DNA from: Symbiodinium natans
Lineage: Eukaryota > Sar > Dinophyceae > Suessiales > Symbiodiniaceae
Assembly: GCA_905221605.1 (NCBI GenBank)
Contig: CAJNDS010002341.1
Location: 104,083-168,082 of the forward strand
DNA length: 64,000 nucleotides
Reading direction: 5' to 3'
Shown: piece by piece, positions 24,201 through 31,200 of the stretch
How the letters are laid out: each line of letters opens with the position of its first letter
How positions within the stretch are numbered: position 1 is the first letter of the stretch
Notes under the pieces: generated by a model
Told to the model about the DNA's origin: nothing
Database searches by the model: none
What the model saw: the letters and a program-made list of their open reading frames with translations, nothing else
Position numbers and translations under genes: made by a program

Positions 24201-25328
24201 GGTTAACTCTGTCTTTCGTGATGGTTTTCCCGGCCTGCCCGTGCGCTCGCACACGGGCTTCCAGCTTCCGCCTCAAGGACTGACAGGTGACTGGCCCGCG
24301 AATTGAAGGCTGAATGCGCTAAACGCCCGCAAGCTGTGACGAAGGCTCCGTAGCAGACAAGGGGCGCAGAAACGGTGTCATCCATCTTCAAACAGGTTGA
24401 CATGACTGCCGCGGCAGACTCCATGGGAAGGCTGACACCTGTCAATTGCTGTCACGAGTGCTGAAGGCAACCGCCGACAGCTACTGCAAGCATGTGGTGC
24501 CTTCCAACATGTCCAGCACCTTCGCGAGCGAAAATTCCTGCAACTCAATAGGTCAAGTGCAATCAAGCCTTACATGTGTAGCACGCGTCCGGGATTTTCA
24601 CAGAGCACACGTCCTTCTTGCTGCAGGATGCATCGAGTATGGCAGCAGCAGAGGCTGGGCTCACAGGGTGGCCTTGCTCCTGCAGCTCCTGTGCGCACTT
24701 GATGGCCAGTTTCAGGTGGCCTCCCTGAAGGAAGCCCCGGACAGCGGCATTCAAGCCGGATGCCCAAGTTTCGGAGTCGGGCTCCCGGCGCGCCAGGTGC
24801 GTGGTGACTTTGGCATAGAAGCCCTTGGCGGCAAACTGACCCAAGATCATGTCATAAACCTTGGGGCCAACAGCCGACTGCATCTTCTCCGCCTCCATCT
24901 GTTCGACGAAGGCTTGGGCCAATTCCGGATGCCCCGATTTCAAGATGGATGCCACGAGGCCATGAGTCGTCGAGGGGCGAGCCATCAAGGGATGCAAGGA
25001 CAGAAACTGCGTGAGCTCATCGGCCAACTTGTTGGGCTCGCGGGTGGCCAAGGCCTCGGCCACAGCTTCCAAAGCCGGAAGCTGCAGGGAGGCGGCCTCC
25101 GGCCTTCCTCGCTGCTCGCGCAGCTCGTTCCATTTTGCGAGGACTGCTTGGTGATCGCCAGCTTCGCTGCGTTCGCAAATCGCTTGTGTGGCCAGGCAGC
25201 GCTTTGAAGCACTCGGGGACTTGCCGCCCTTCGTGCCTCATGTTGGTCGCATAGACACCAACAATCACCAACAGACCAAAAAATATAAAGTTCTGCAAAC
25301 ACGCGCTTTCGGGGTGGACACATGTCAA
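15162..25328 (-). CDS. Pentatricopeptide-repeat (PPR) protein with N-terminal hydrophobic segment
   Basis: A spliced gene of about 10 kb with at least 20 coding pieces, stop codon TGA at 15162-15164. Many pieces show the PPR helix pair: a first helix like (Y/T)-x-x-LI-x-x-x, a short turn, and a second helix like A-x-x-(L/V)F-x-x-M followed by G-(V/I)-x-P(D/N). PPR proteins bind single-stranded RNA, usually in plastids or mitochondria, where they guide cleavage, editing or stability. The 5' exon codes FIFFGLLVIVGVYATNM, either a membrane anchor or part of an organelle-targeting leader. Exact repeat number needs a transcript. Introns contain a MITE-like element (17370-17512), a hairpin tandem repeat (18893-19548) and AT-rich satellite (19549-20560). 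The coding pieces are continuous in orientation, but two adjacent PPR genes cannot be excluded. Confidence 0.75.
15285..15378 (-). CDS. Exon: PPR piece (3' end approximate)
   Basis: Codes LMSACFHNGAPQRALSALEE then MKTWPNCDG after a TTCCCAG acceptor. LMSACFHNG...A-x-x-ALEEM is a PPR. Confidence 0.8.
15555..15655 (-). CDS. Exon: PPR piece
   Basis: Codes WGKRKKLDKAFEVVRSHAEA then GFGTLETPL, continuing the helix pair started in the previous exon. Confidence 0.7.
15748..15857 (-). CDS. Exon: PPR piece
   Basis: Codes LDVPRLLKEMSQSGAEPSNF then TLSIVVKTLG. The second helix, the GAEPSNFT turn and the next first helix are visible. Acceptor CGGTCAG. Confidence 0.8.
16055..16165 (-). CDS. Exon: PPR piece
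   Basis: Codes CKEGDLDGALKVFEQMVASG then VLPDTVM, a canonical second helix and turn. Confidence 0.85.
16275..16345 (-). CDS. Exon: PPR piece
   Basis: Codes RAVLQDGVEPNTITYSSLVS, the turn (GVEPNTITY) and first helix of the next repeat. Confidence 0.8.
16395..16480 (-). CDS. Exon: PPR piece
   Basis: Codes AGKIDRAHSLLQEMKEVQGK, a canonical second helix. Confidence 0.8.
16605..16690 (-). CDS. Exon: PPR piece
   Basis: Codes QLRAEGLKMNLVAYSTLIDA. EGLKMNLVAYSTLIDA is a canonical turn plus first helix. Confidence 0.8.
16750..16815 (-). CDS. Exon: PPR piece
   Basis: Codes LAGFAAQGDADRALDMQHES. GDADRAL...M is the turn and second helix after the LIKGH exon. Confidence 0.65.
16985..17085 (-). CDS. 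Exon: PPR piece
   Basis: Codes VEDAVALFEQWRTVVPPNTI then IYSNLIKGH. This is a textbook PPR junction: A-x-x-LFEQW, P-P-N-T, IYSNLIKG. Confidence 0.85.
17370..17512. mobile_element. MITE-like element with perfect 22-bp terminal inverted repeats
   Basis: The left end starting TACTTGGAGGTTCATGG (17370-17391) is the exact reverse complement of the right end 17491-17512. The outermost bases read TA on both sides, so the element may be an 18-20-bp-TIR insertion flanked by a TA target duplication, as in Tc1/mariner-type MITEs. The 99-bp interior also contains an inverted pair (AACTGTACT / AGTACAGTT) and has no coding capacity. It lies inside the PPR gene, apparently in an intron. Confidence 0.8.
17960..18065 (-). 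CDS. Exon: PPR piece
   Basis: Codes RLDWILRDFEAATLLPSVQN then YGLIIKAGSCL. The second-helix core, turn (LLPSVQN) and next first helix (YGLIIKA) are visible. Confidence 0.7.
18195..18257 (-). CDS. Exon: PPR piece with GC donor
   Basis: Exactly 21 codons, VDICKDEVLLNTVLDACIHL then K, between GCAG and AAG|GCCCCA. LLNTVLDACIH is a PPR first helix. The GC donor is supported by the exon boundary falling on a codon edge. Confidence 0.7.
18278..18375 (-). CDS. Exon: PPR piece (ends approximate)
   Basis: Codes KATNRRDAQRALSVLDASEA then DGILTPFGM, a second helix and turn of a PPR. Confidence 0.6.
18532..18595 (-). CDS. Exon: PPR piece
   Basis: Codes DYQQAWSIFESMRKCGVEV between a CTGCAG acceptor and a GTCGAG|GTGAGG donor. 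A-x-x-IF-x-x-M-x-x-x-GV is the canonical second helix. Confidence 0.75.
18893..19548. repeat. Two tandem copies of a hairpin-headed repeat, about 300-345 bp each
   Basis: Each copy starts with an array of the 10-mer GAATTCCAGA, followed by the inverse array TCTGGAATTC, so each head is a long inverted repeat (arms about 18900-19005 / 19008-19075 and 19245-19305 / 19307-19382). The heads are followed by a common AT-rich tail (GGTGACATTAGTGACAT, then ATTAGAGACAGAAAATTAGA, then CCCATTAAATTTTGTAGG). Tails of the two copies differ at only a few positions. A third, worn tail without the head follows at 19549-19680. Confidence 0.9.
19549..20560. repeat. AT-rich degenerate satellite with about 20-nt period
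   Basis: About 1 kb of AT-rich DNA made of variants of a unit like GGATTCCTATTAATTTTAAT, clearest at 19740-19850, 20020-20120 and 20340-20530. It continues from the tails of the hairpin-headed repeat. No coding signal. Confidence 0.75.
20570..20990. other. No gene seen
   Basis: Transition from the AT-rich satellite back to normal composition, with a short G run and TA repeats at about 20810-20845. Nothing else stands out. Confidence 0.5.
21000..21110 (-). CDS. Exon: PPR piece
   Basis: Codes CRRLMKGYAMKAGKQQAPSA. LMKGYAMKAGK is a first helix plus turn. The 5' side overlaps the previous exon's frame too closely to fix the splice sites. Confidence 0.5.
21150..21255 (-). CDS. Exon: PPR piece
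   Basis: Codes LFWEEMLQKKLDTLITYNT. F-x-EM then TLITYNT is the end of one repeat and the start of the next. Confidence 0.7.
21275..21374 (-). CDS. Exon: PPR piece
   Basis: Codes VTVDAAIYNSVLDVCMSNGA then TQQAETIFQDSG. This is a near-canonical PPR (IYNSVLDVC-x5-A-x-x-IF). Confidence 0.8.
21445..21545 (-). CDS. Exon: PPR piece
   Basis: Codes HDVQRAINLLRQLQNQKALS, a PPR second helix with an A-x-x-LL-x-x-L core. Confidence 0.6.
21785..21895 (-). CDS. Exon: PPR piece
   Basis: Codes LQVMYGCLAKFAAKCGRDSL then LFSAASDKPEA. First helix (MYGCLAKFAAKCG) and the start of the second are visible. Confidence 0.65.
21925..22030 (-). CDS. Exon: PPR piece
   Basis: Codes CDLLDRACDLYDDILADGIS then PDSATISAG. 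The A-x-x-LYDDI...DGISPD pattern is a typical second helix and turn. Confidence 0.7.
22100..22980. other. Intron-like stretch with TTC and TC microsatellites
   Basis: No coding signal on either strand. Holds a TTC-rich tract (22500-22556), a TC tract (22570-22590), a copy of the dispersed GC hairpin repeat (22587-22640) and a TC run (22928-22942). Confidence 0.5.
22587..22640. repeat. Dispersed GC hairpin repeat, copy 2
   Basis: GCACTGTTGGACCC, GAGGGGAGGCCACCCTGAAG and GGCACGCGAG follow a TC microsatellite, aligning with the block at 13969-14035. Confidence 0.5.
22985..23075 (-). CDS. Exon: PPR piece
   Basis: Codes VVQQYLRDRKMTSLATYKTL then MKATNRH, with the TYKTLMKA first-helix motif of a PPR. 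Confidence 0.6.
23132..23270 (-). CDS. Exon: PPR piece
   Basis: Codes QEMQERNMFLSEGLCGLVLS followed by RCGEARHIQLAEAPEH, matching the end of one PPR helix pair and the first helix of the next. A GATGCAG acceptor lies at its 5' side. Confidence 0.55.
24085..24225 (-). CDS. Possible PPR exon
   Basis: Codes VNLDFTQELAWFERWQQLIL, helix-rich and in the right orientation. No clear PPR motif, so the call is weak. Confidence 0.3.
24310..24550 (-). CDS. Exons: PPR pieces
   Basis: Two pieces. About 24485-24545 codes LQEFSLAKVLDMLEGTTC. About 24310-24430 codes MESAAAVMSTCLKMDDTV then VCYGAFVTACGRLAHSAF, a clear PPR first helix. Splice sites are approximate. Confidence 0.6.
24622..25166 (-). CDS. Exon: main N-terminal PPR block
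   Basis: The longest exon of the gene, about 181 codons. It contains THGLVASILKSGHPELAQAF, a VYDMILGQFAAKGFYAKV block and LNAAVRGFLQGGHLKLAIK, with repeat spacing near 35 residues. It ends at AILDASCSKKD before a GT donor. This is the best evidence for the PPR call. Confidence 0.85.
25225..25328 (-). CDS. Exon: N-terminal hydrophobic segment of PPR protein
   Basis: Starts at an ATG at 25326-25328 and codes the hydrophobic run NFIFFGLLVIVGVYATNM, then RHEG. The GC donor (GGGCG|GCAAGT) and the CGCAG acceptor at 25167-25168 define a 58-nt intron, and the junction reads RHEGREAGDHQAVLAKWNEL in frame. The true start may be further upstream, since TTTGCAG just before the hydrophobic run could itself be an acceptor. 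Confidence 0.55.
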
Positions 25329-25339
25329 TGTGGAAACCT

Positions 25340-26850
25340 ATGCTGCAGGGGTTTCTTTTTGTGTGCAACCAGGCTACCCTTGGTTCGTAGAGCCTGCGGA
25401 GTCCAGAGCTCGATGCTTGAAGGGAGCAGGTTGTAGCGAAGCGCCAATCGAAAGAGAAGGAAGCCGGCTGCAAACCAGGCGGCTTCGTTGACGCAGGACC
25501 TCACAGAAAAGTGATGAGGTTGTCATGGTCCTGTGGCATGACATGGCATGACAGCGGCCTGCTGCGATGTGATCAGGAACCGAGGTCAGGACTTGGAGGA
25601 GTTGATGTGCATGATTAAGAAAGGTCACAACTAAGGCGATGGCCAAATCATGCCGATGACGGAAACTTCCTCATCCACACCGGCCAATTCGATACTGGAG
25701 GTCGTCATTGATGGAAATCACGCTTTTGGCTGAAGCGCTTTTGAACCTTCGTCTGCGTTTACTTTAACCCCGCACGGCAACAGAACCCCGCAGTTTTTTG
25801 CCCACACTGCTTCGGGATTCTGGCGTTCTCTGAAAGATGGGGTTCAGGACCGTAGGGGTGTCACCTTGGCAAAACAGGCACAGCGTGCAAGACCATTTGC
25901 AGAATGCTCCGTCTTGCGCTTGTGCCGTGCTGTGAAAGCATAGCTGAGGTGTCGGCGAGTCGCTGAAGGGGCTTCAACGGCTTAGAGCGAAAAGCAGAGT
26001 CGACTTGGGCCGAGAAGCGTGCGGAGAGTGGCTCGGAATCCCGAAGTAGTGCAAAAATCCCGAAATACCGAAGTCTTGAGGTTCTTTCGTACCCTTGCCA
26101 CTGGTTCTGACCTCCACTTAAAAAGGACGGCCCGAAGCTGAGGACGGCCGACGGAGGAACCGAATGGCCTTGGGATCGTGGTTTCGAGCCCACCGAACAA
26201 CTTCTTGGGTGTGTTGACTGTCTGCAGGGGCTGCACTCAGCCTTTACGAGGGTACTAGGAAACATTGAATCTCACACGAAAGCAGCACGCAGATGTTTTC
26301 CGGCTGCTGAATTCAAAGACCCGGCCTTTTCCGTTTCGGAAAGCCAGGTCAACGACAAATTCCGGTGCTACTTCTCGCGGAAGCCTATGTTGAATTCATG
26401 GTCGAGTCATGGCGGGTTTTTATATTTGATTAGACTCGTCAACCCAAAACCGTACTGCCCTGGCGCTTGACTGGTGACTGGAAGCCCCATATCCCTTGTC
26501 CTGTCGGTTTACAACCAAGCTAGCAGTCTCTTTGGAAACTGCAACACATGTTGCGTCCCCATGATGTCATGGAACAGCCATCACTTTTGAGATGGCTGGT
26601 GCATGGCTCGCCGTGACCCCCGCTAGCAGCATTAGTACTAGCATGTACCATGCTAGCCATGCCACTGGAAAATCTTCGAGACCGAGGCTTGAGTTCTATT
26701 AAACTGTTCGAGGTTGTCTTAAACTCTCAAACTTTTGCCCTGTGCTGACCACCTTGGTCTTGTCGGGCGCGACTACACATTGAAAGCCAAGGAATTGTGG
26801 GATCTTTGAGACATTTTCACGACCCAAGCCCGGTCGACAAAGAACCCTAT
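25340..26850. other. Intergenic region between the PPR gene and the giant gene
   Basis: No recognisable domain. Two long opposing open frames overlap here: minus 25861-26265 and plus about 26110-26467 (the latter without an early Met, containing FRCYFSRKPM). Neither resembles a known family and at most one can be real. Confidence 0.4.
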
Positions 26851-26855
26851 CCGCC

Positions 26856-28245
26856 CTATTCGCGATGGATGGCTGCAAGCACTGCAAGCCATGCCATCAG
26901 AAGCCACGTGCAAGCCCACCTGCGGCTGGCACCGCTGCCAACCGTACCTTTGGGTGGAACAGTCACGGTATCTTCGTAGTTGCTGTCCTCTAAGGGGATG
27001 ACTAACCCATCGGGCGCCGGTCCCGAGCTTGTGAGCACGAGGATCAACAGTTGCCGGGCCTCGGCTGGCAACTCCATGGCAGGGATGTTCACAGAATATA
27101 CATCTGTCTTGCAGCAGCCATCGGGCCAAAGATTGGAGGGTCCACCTGCGGTGCGCGGTGGCACTGTAAGAATTGGCATTCTGTCTCTTAGCGGTGCCCC
27201 ACAGTCATCGGCCCAAAACACCTGATAGCTGGAGACGCCATCCTCGTCTGTCGTCCCATCCAGGGTCGAGGGCCCAAACTGCAGCCTTCCTCCAACAAAG
27301 CCTCTTCTAGTGTCCGAATCGGTGAAGCCGGCAGCACCACAAATCACTGGAGAGTAGCATCCGCGCAACAATGGCTCATCAGCTCGACATAAGCAGAGCT
27401 TTGCTGCCTGCCCCACATATCCGGCCAAGCATTCCCACTGCCCCAGTGCCGGGGCATATCCAGGAGGGATGATGGCCGGGTCGGGACAGCTGCAGCTTGG
27501 ACGTATCCACATTGCGGGACGATTCGGATCAGTATTGTCTGCCGGGCACCGTGCCACAGTCGTCTGTCCCTGAAGTGGCATGTTGCAAGCGGTCTCGCAG
27601 CTGTCCCCAGCAGCGACCATGGGCCCGCATGTAGTGTTCAGCTCACAATCATTCGATGCAATCTGTGGGGCTAAGCATGGCACAATATTGACGCATCCAG
27701 TGAAATTTCCCTCGACAAGGCATGTGTCCGTGCTGTTTGGAAGCAGTTTGGCCACGCACTCCCGCCTCGCTGGGCCGGCATACCCCTCGGAGCAGGCAAC
27801 CGGCTCAAGTACGTTGCCCGTATATCTGTATTCCTCTGGTATTCCACCTGCTGGATCCGGACAAGGAGCCTTGACGAAGCAGTCTGGCAGATCTGCATCT
27901 ACCATTCTCAGTGGATCTGTGTTGTCGGCAGGACAACTGCCCGTCGTGGAGCTGCCCCGAAATGGATGCTTGCACGTGATTTCGCAAGTCGATCCAGCCC
28001 TCAGCCCTTTGCAGGCCTCCATGTCGTACATGCAAGGGATTTCCGCAGCCTTTGGGATGCAAGGCTGAATAGCCAAGCACCCCGATGCTTGAAAGTCGGC
28101 AATGCAGCTACCAGCAACCTCTGTGACGGTGCAGCTGGTGCTTGCAGTGCCCAGATAGCCCTCCTCACATCGCCACCCAGCACCCTCAGAGACGTAGCCT
28201 GGAGGTGCTGCTGCAGCACACTCCGGCACGCAGTCTGGGAGCGAC
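26856..28245 (-). CDS. Terminal exon: two complete modules, C-terminal beta-rich domain, hydrophobic tail
   Basis: A 1,390-nt exon starting after the CGGCCAG acceptor (28246-28247) and ending at TAG 26856-26858. It shows the module uninterrupted: [44 protein letters not shown] and CPADNTDP; then a second copy with [40 protein letters not shown] and CPADNTDP; then a half module ([22 protein letters not shown]). A domain of about 110 residues follows ([32 protein letters not shown]), probably a beta sandwich. The end, [15 protein letters not shown] plus HRE, could be a GPI-attachment signal or a membrane anchor. The charged last residues argue somewhat against GPI. Confidence 0.9.
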
Positions 28246-31200
28246 CTGGCCGGTACAGTGGTACTGTGTGTATCGGGATGCCATAGCGGTAGAGCTCACT
28301 AGAGCAATACAACACAACAAGCACAGCCGAGGAGGCAAGACTTGCAGCTCCAGCTCCGGGTCAACGTTTCCTGCAGGGCAGCTCGGCAGCTCTCCCGGCA
28401 GCGCTGGGATGGCTTCGCTTCGCTTATAACTGCATGATTTTGACACCGTTTGAGGAGCCTGTTTTACTTGGGACATGGAGGGTACCGGCAGATCGCTTGT
28501 CAGGCTCTTTCCCGACTCTCCCGTCGACACTGTGCCATTGTGCCATCGGATCGAGTCAAACGTCACCTCTCCTAGAACCAACTCTCGGGGGTCCGGAGCA
28601 CCCCCATACCGGGTAGCTTGCGCCCAGATTTGCTAGTGCAAAATGGACAAAGCTTAGAGAACAGAAATTTGTGAGTCATTGGATTCGGGATTGAGTTGGT
28701 ACGTAGAAGTTGAGGGTGTGCCAGACACTGCTGCTAGGATTTAGCTGCCCCCACGTCTGTGTCCTGCAGGACATAGTGCAAGGCCAGCTTGACCAGAGCG
28801 ACTGGTGTAGAAGGGTTCCTAAGCTTTTTGGGTCGCGCTTCAAGCATTGCACCCTTGAGAGCAAAAACAAAGCACAGCTGAATGCAGAACGTTTGGCGTA
28901 GGAACTTCCAGAGCTCAACACAGACCGGGAGGGAGGCTACCCATGGTAGCTGGAGCTATGTTCTAAATTAGGGTTCCCTTCAACCCCCTCTGAACGAGGT
29001 GGCTCATCGCAGAAACGCCCAAAACCATCTCGAGCTGCTTTGTAACATATCGCTAGCAAATACTAGCAGTATCGTTTGCCAGGGCTCCAAGCAGCGAACT
29101 TCGCAGCTCTGTCCGTCCAAAGCCGCGAGGCACGAAGTGAAATCCTCGACTTGGGACTGTCTTAGATTCGTGTGCTTTTTCTCGGGGGAGAGGGGATCCT
29201 TTTTTGTGAGAGGCTCGATGATGTAAGTAGAAATTGCCCAGAGAGCCCTGGAGGACAGCAACCAGTTGTAGTTTGTATCTTCCTTTAGGTCCTTTAAGTG
29301 CCTTCAGAATCTCAGAAAAGGCCAACACAGCAACACAGCTTGCAACATCCAAACCACCTCCAAACCTTTCAAAGACCTACGAGTACATCAGCCCACCCCA
29401 GGCCCCCCAGGCCCTAACACCGAGCGTCGTATCGGCAGCGATCGCGGCTGCTCGGCAAGCTGCAGGGCTGCAGCTTGGTGCAGCCTCCACAGATTTCAAG
29501 AGAGCTCCACAAAACTGAGTCTGAAGCCCGGTTCCAAAAAAAAATCCAACCATGCATCGCCTGAGAGAGCCACTTCGCGCTCGCAATTGACATCTGATGT
29601 GCAGCTGCGTACTGCCAAGCCAAAGTAACCTTAGACGCAGCATGCAACTCGGCGGCTCCGACAGCCTGCTGATCGTCGCAGTCTTGCGTCTCAAGCATGC
29701 CGAGGGCTGCATCCTGTTTGCAGAAAGGTTGCCTTCAGCACACTCCCATCCATTCTTGCCGTATTGGTAGCCTGACAACAGAAAGGGTGACAAGCTCATC
29801 GTGCTAGCACCATGGCAAGATGTCTGGGGAGTTTCGTGAACGAACACACAAGATCGTGGTTCGGCGCACCTTCCGGAACTGGGTCGTAGCATTCGGGCAG
29901 CGTGCAGTCCGGCGGTGTCCAGATCAAGCCTGGGCTTGTATATCTTGAGATGCTTTTTCTAGCAATTTCATTTGGCTTCTCCTGTTACTATATGTTCCTC
30001 ATGTTACACCAGTTTGGGCAACTAGCCCAAGTCAAGGGTGACTTGGCGATCCCCGACTTCAGTGATTCAGGGGAGTCAGGGGGAGGTTGTCGTGCCGAGG
30101 TGCCGTGCCCAAAAACGACATTCTCGTGCGGGCAGTGTGCCGCTGTTGCCTCCCCAACAAACGGGAAGCGACCTCAGAGGCACGAGCTTCGTGGCATGAC
30201 AACCGTGACTCAGCACTTGCCACTTGGACCGAGCACGTGCATGAGAAGGAAATTTGGCACAGGAGTGGTAGGAAGAAGGTTGAACGCGACGCCGGAACGT
30301 CATGTCGTCGAGGCACATTGCACTGTGCATGACGAACCAGGGTCCAGCAGACCAGCTGGGCATTCAAAGCTCTCCAAGCGGCACGAGTCCTCGGAAAGCT
30401 TGATACTCACAACCGACAGCAGCTCTTTGAATCCTCTTTCGGCCAAAAACACCAGCGCGCAAGATGGCACGAGAGGGAAGATCATGAGTCACATGCGTCA
30501 GCCAAGGCTCCAAGGTGGGGGCTTGGCACGGCTCTCGCTTCACGCATCCAGTGAGTTCTATCGAGAGCTCCACCGAGTTGGCACAGCCTCCTGCCCAACG
30601 AGTTTTATGTTCATGGGGGCCCGGCCATCCTGCTTGCTGAAAAACCTCCGGCCCGAAACGATGCAGGGTCCGTGAAAGGGTCTGAAGCAGTCAGCGCAAC
30701 TTCTGCGCTTCCAGGGTGGGTGGGTGGGGGAGGGTTGCTCCGATTCAAACCATTACACGACCTTCCAGCTTCCTTGGGGTCATGCGTTTGCGGACTTCAG
30801 GCTTGCGGTTCGGTTAAGGAGTTTAGGCACGAAGGAGGCACCAGCGCATGATACGTGAGAGACAGTGTTGAGACGGTACATGTGTCCCGATGAACCGTCG
30901 TCCTGATTCATCCAGCTGCTCGGCATCTGTTTCGTTGCATCCGGCAGTCGCATTGCAGTGCCTCCAAATAGTGTCTTCTCCACCAAAGTCACTGTCGAAG
31001 TGCAAGAACCCTACCAGGCCCCCACATGGCCTCCTTCTGAGGGTCCCCAAGCACCCAAGAAGGCATCCAACGAAGAAGTACCCGAACTTCGACTTCTTTC
31101 CTTCTTGCCGAGTTGCTTCAGAGGCAGGCCCGTGAAGTCAGGAGTGCATTGCCATTCGCCACCCTCGCCCGCCGTGCCAGCAATGGGCGGCCGGCCCTGC

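Noticed and set aside
24446-25207. 253-codon plus-strand open frame
   Set aside because: It is the mirror of the large PPR exon on the minus strand, which has clear PPR motifs; the plus frame has none.
27580-28068. 162-codon plus-strand open frame
   Set aside because: It lies wholly inside the terminal exon of the giant gene on the other strand and has no recognisable domain.
29902-30675. 257-codon plus-strand open frame with a hydrophobic N-terminus
   Set aside because: It runs antisense to module exons of the giant gene (29870-29929, 30305-30410, 30505-30580) and shows no domain; it is most likely a chance frame.
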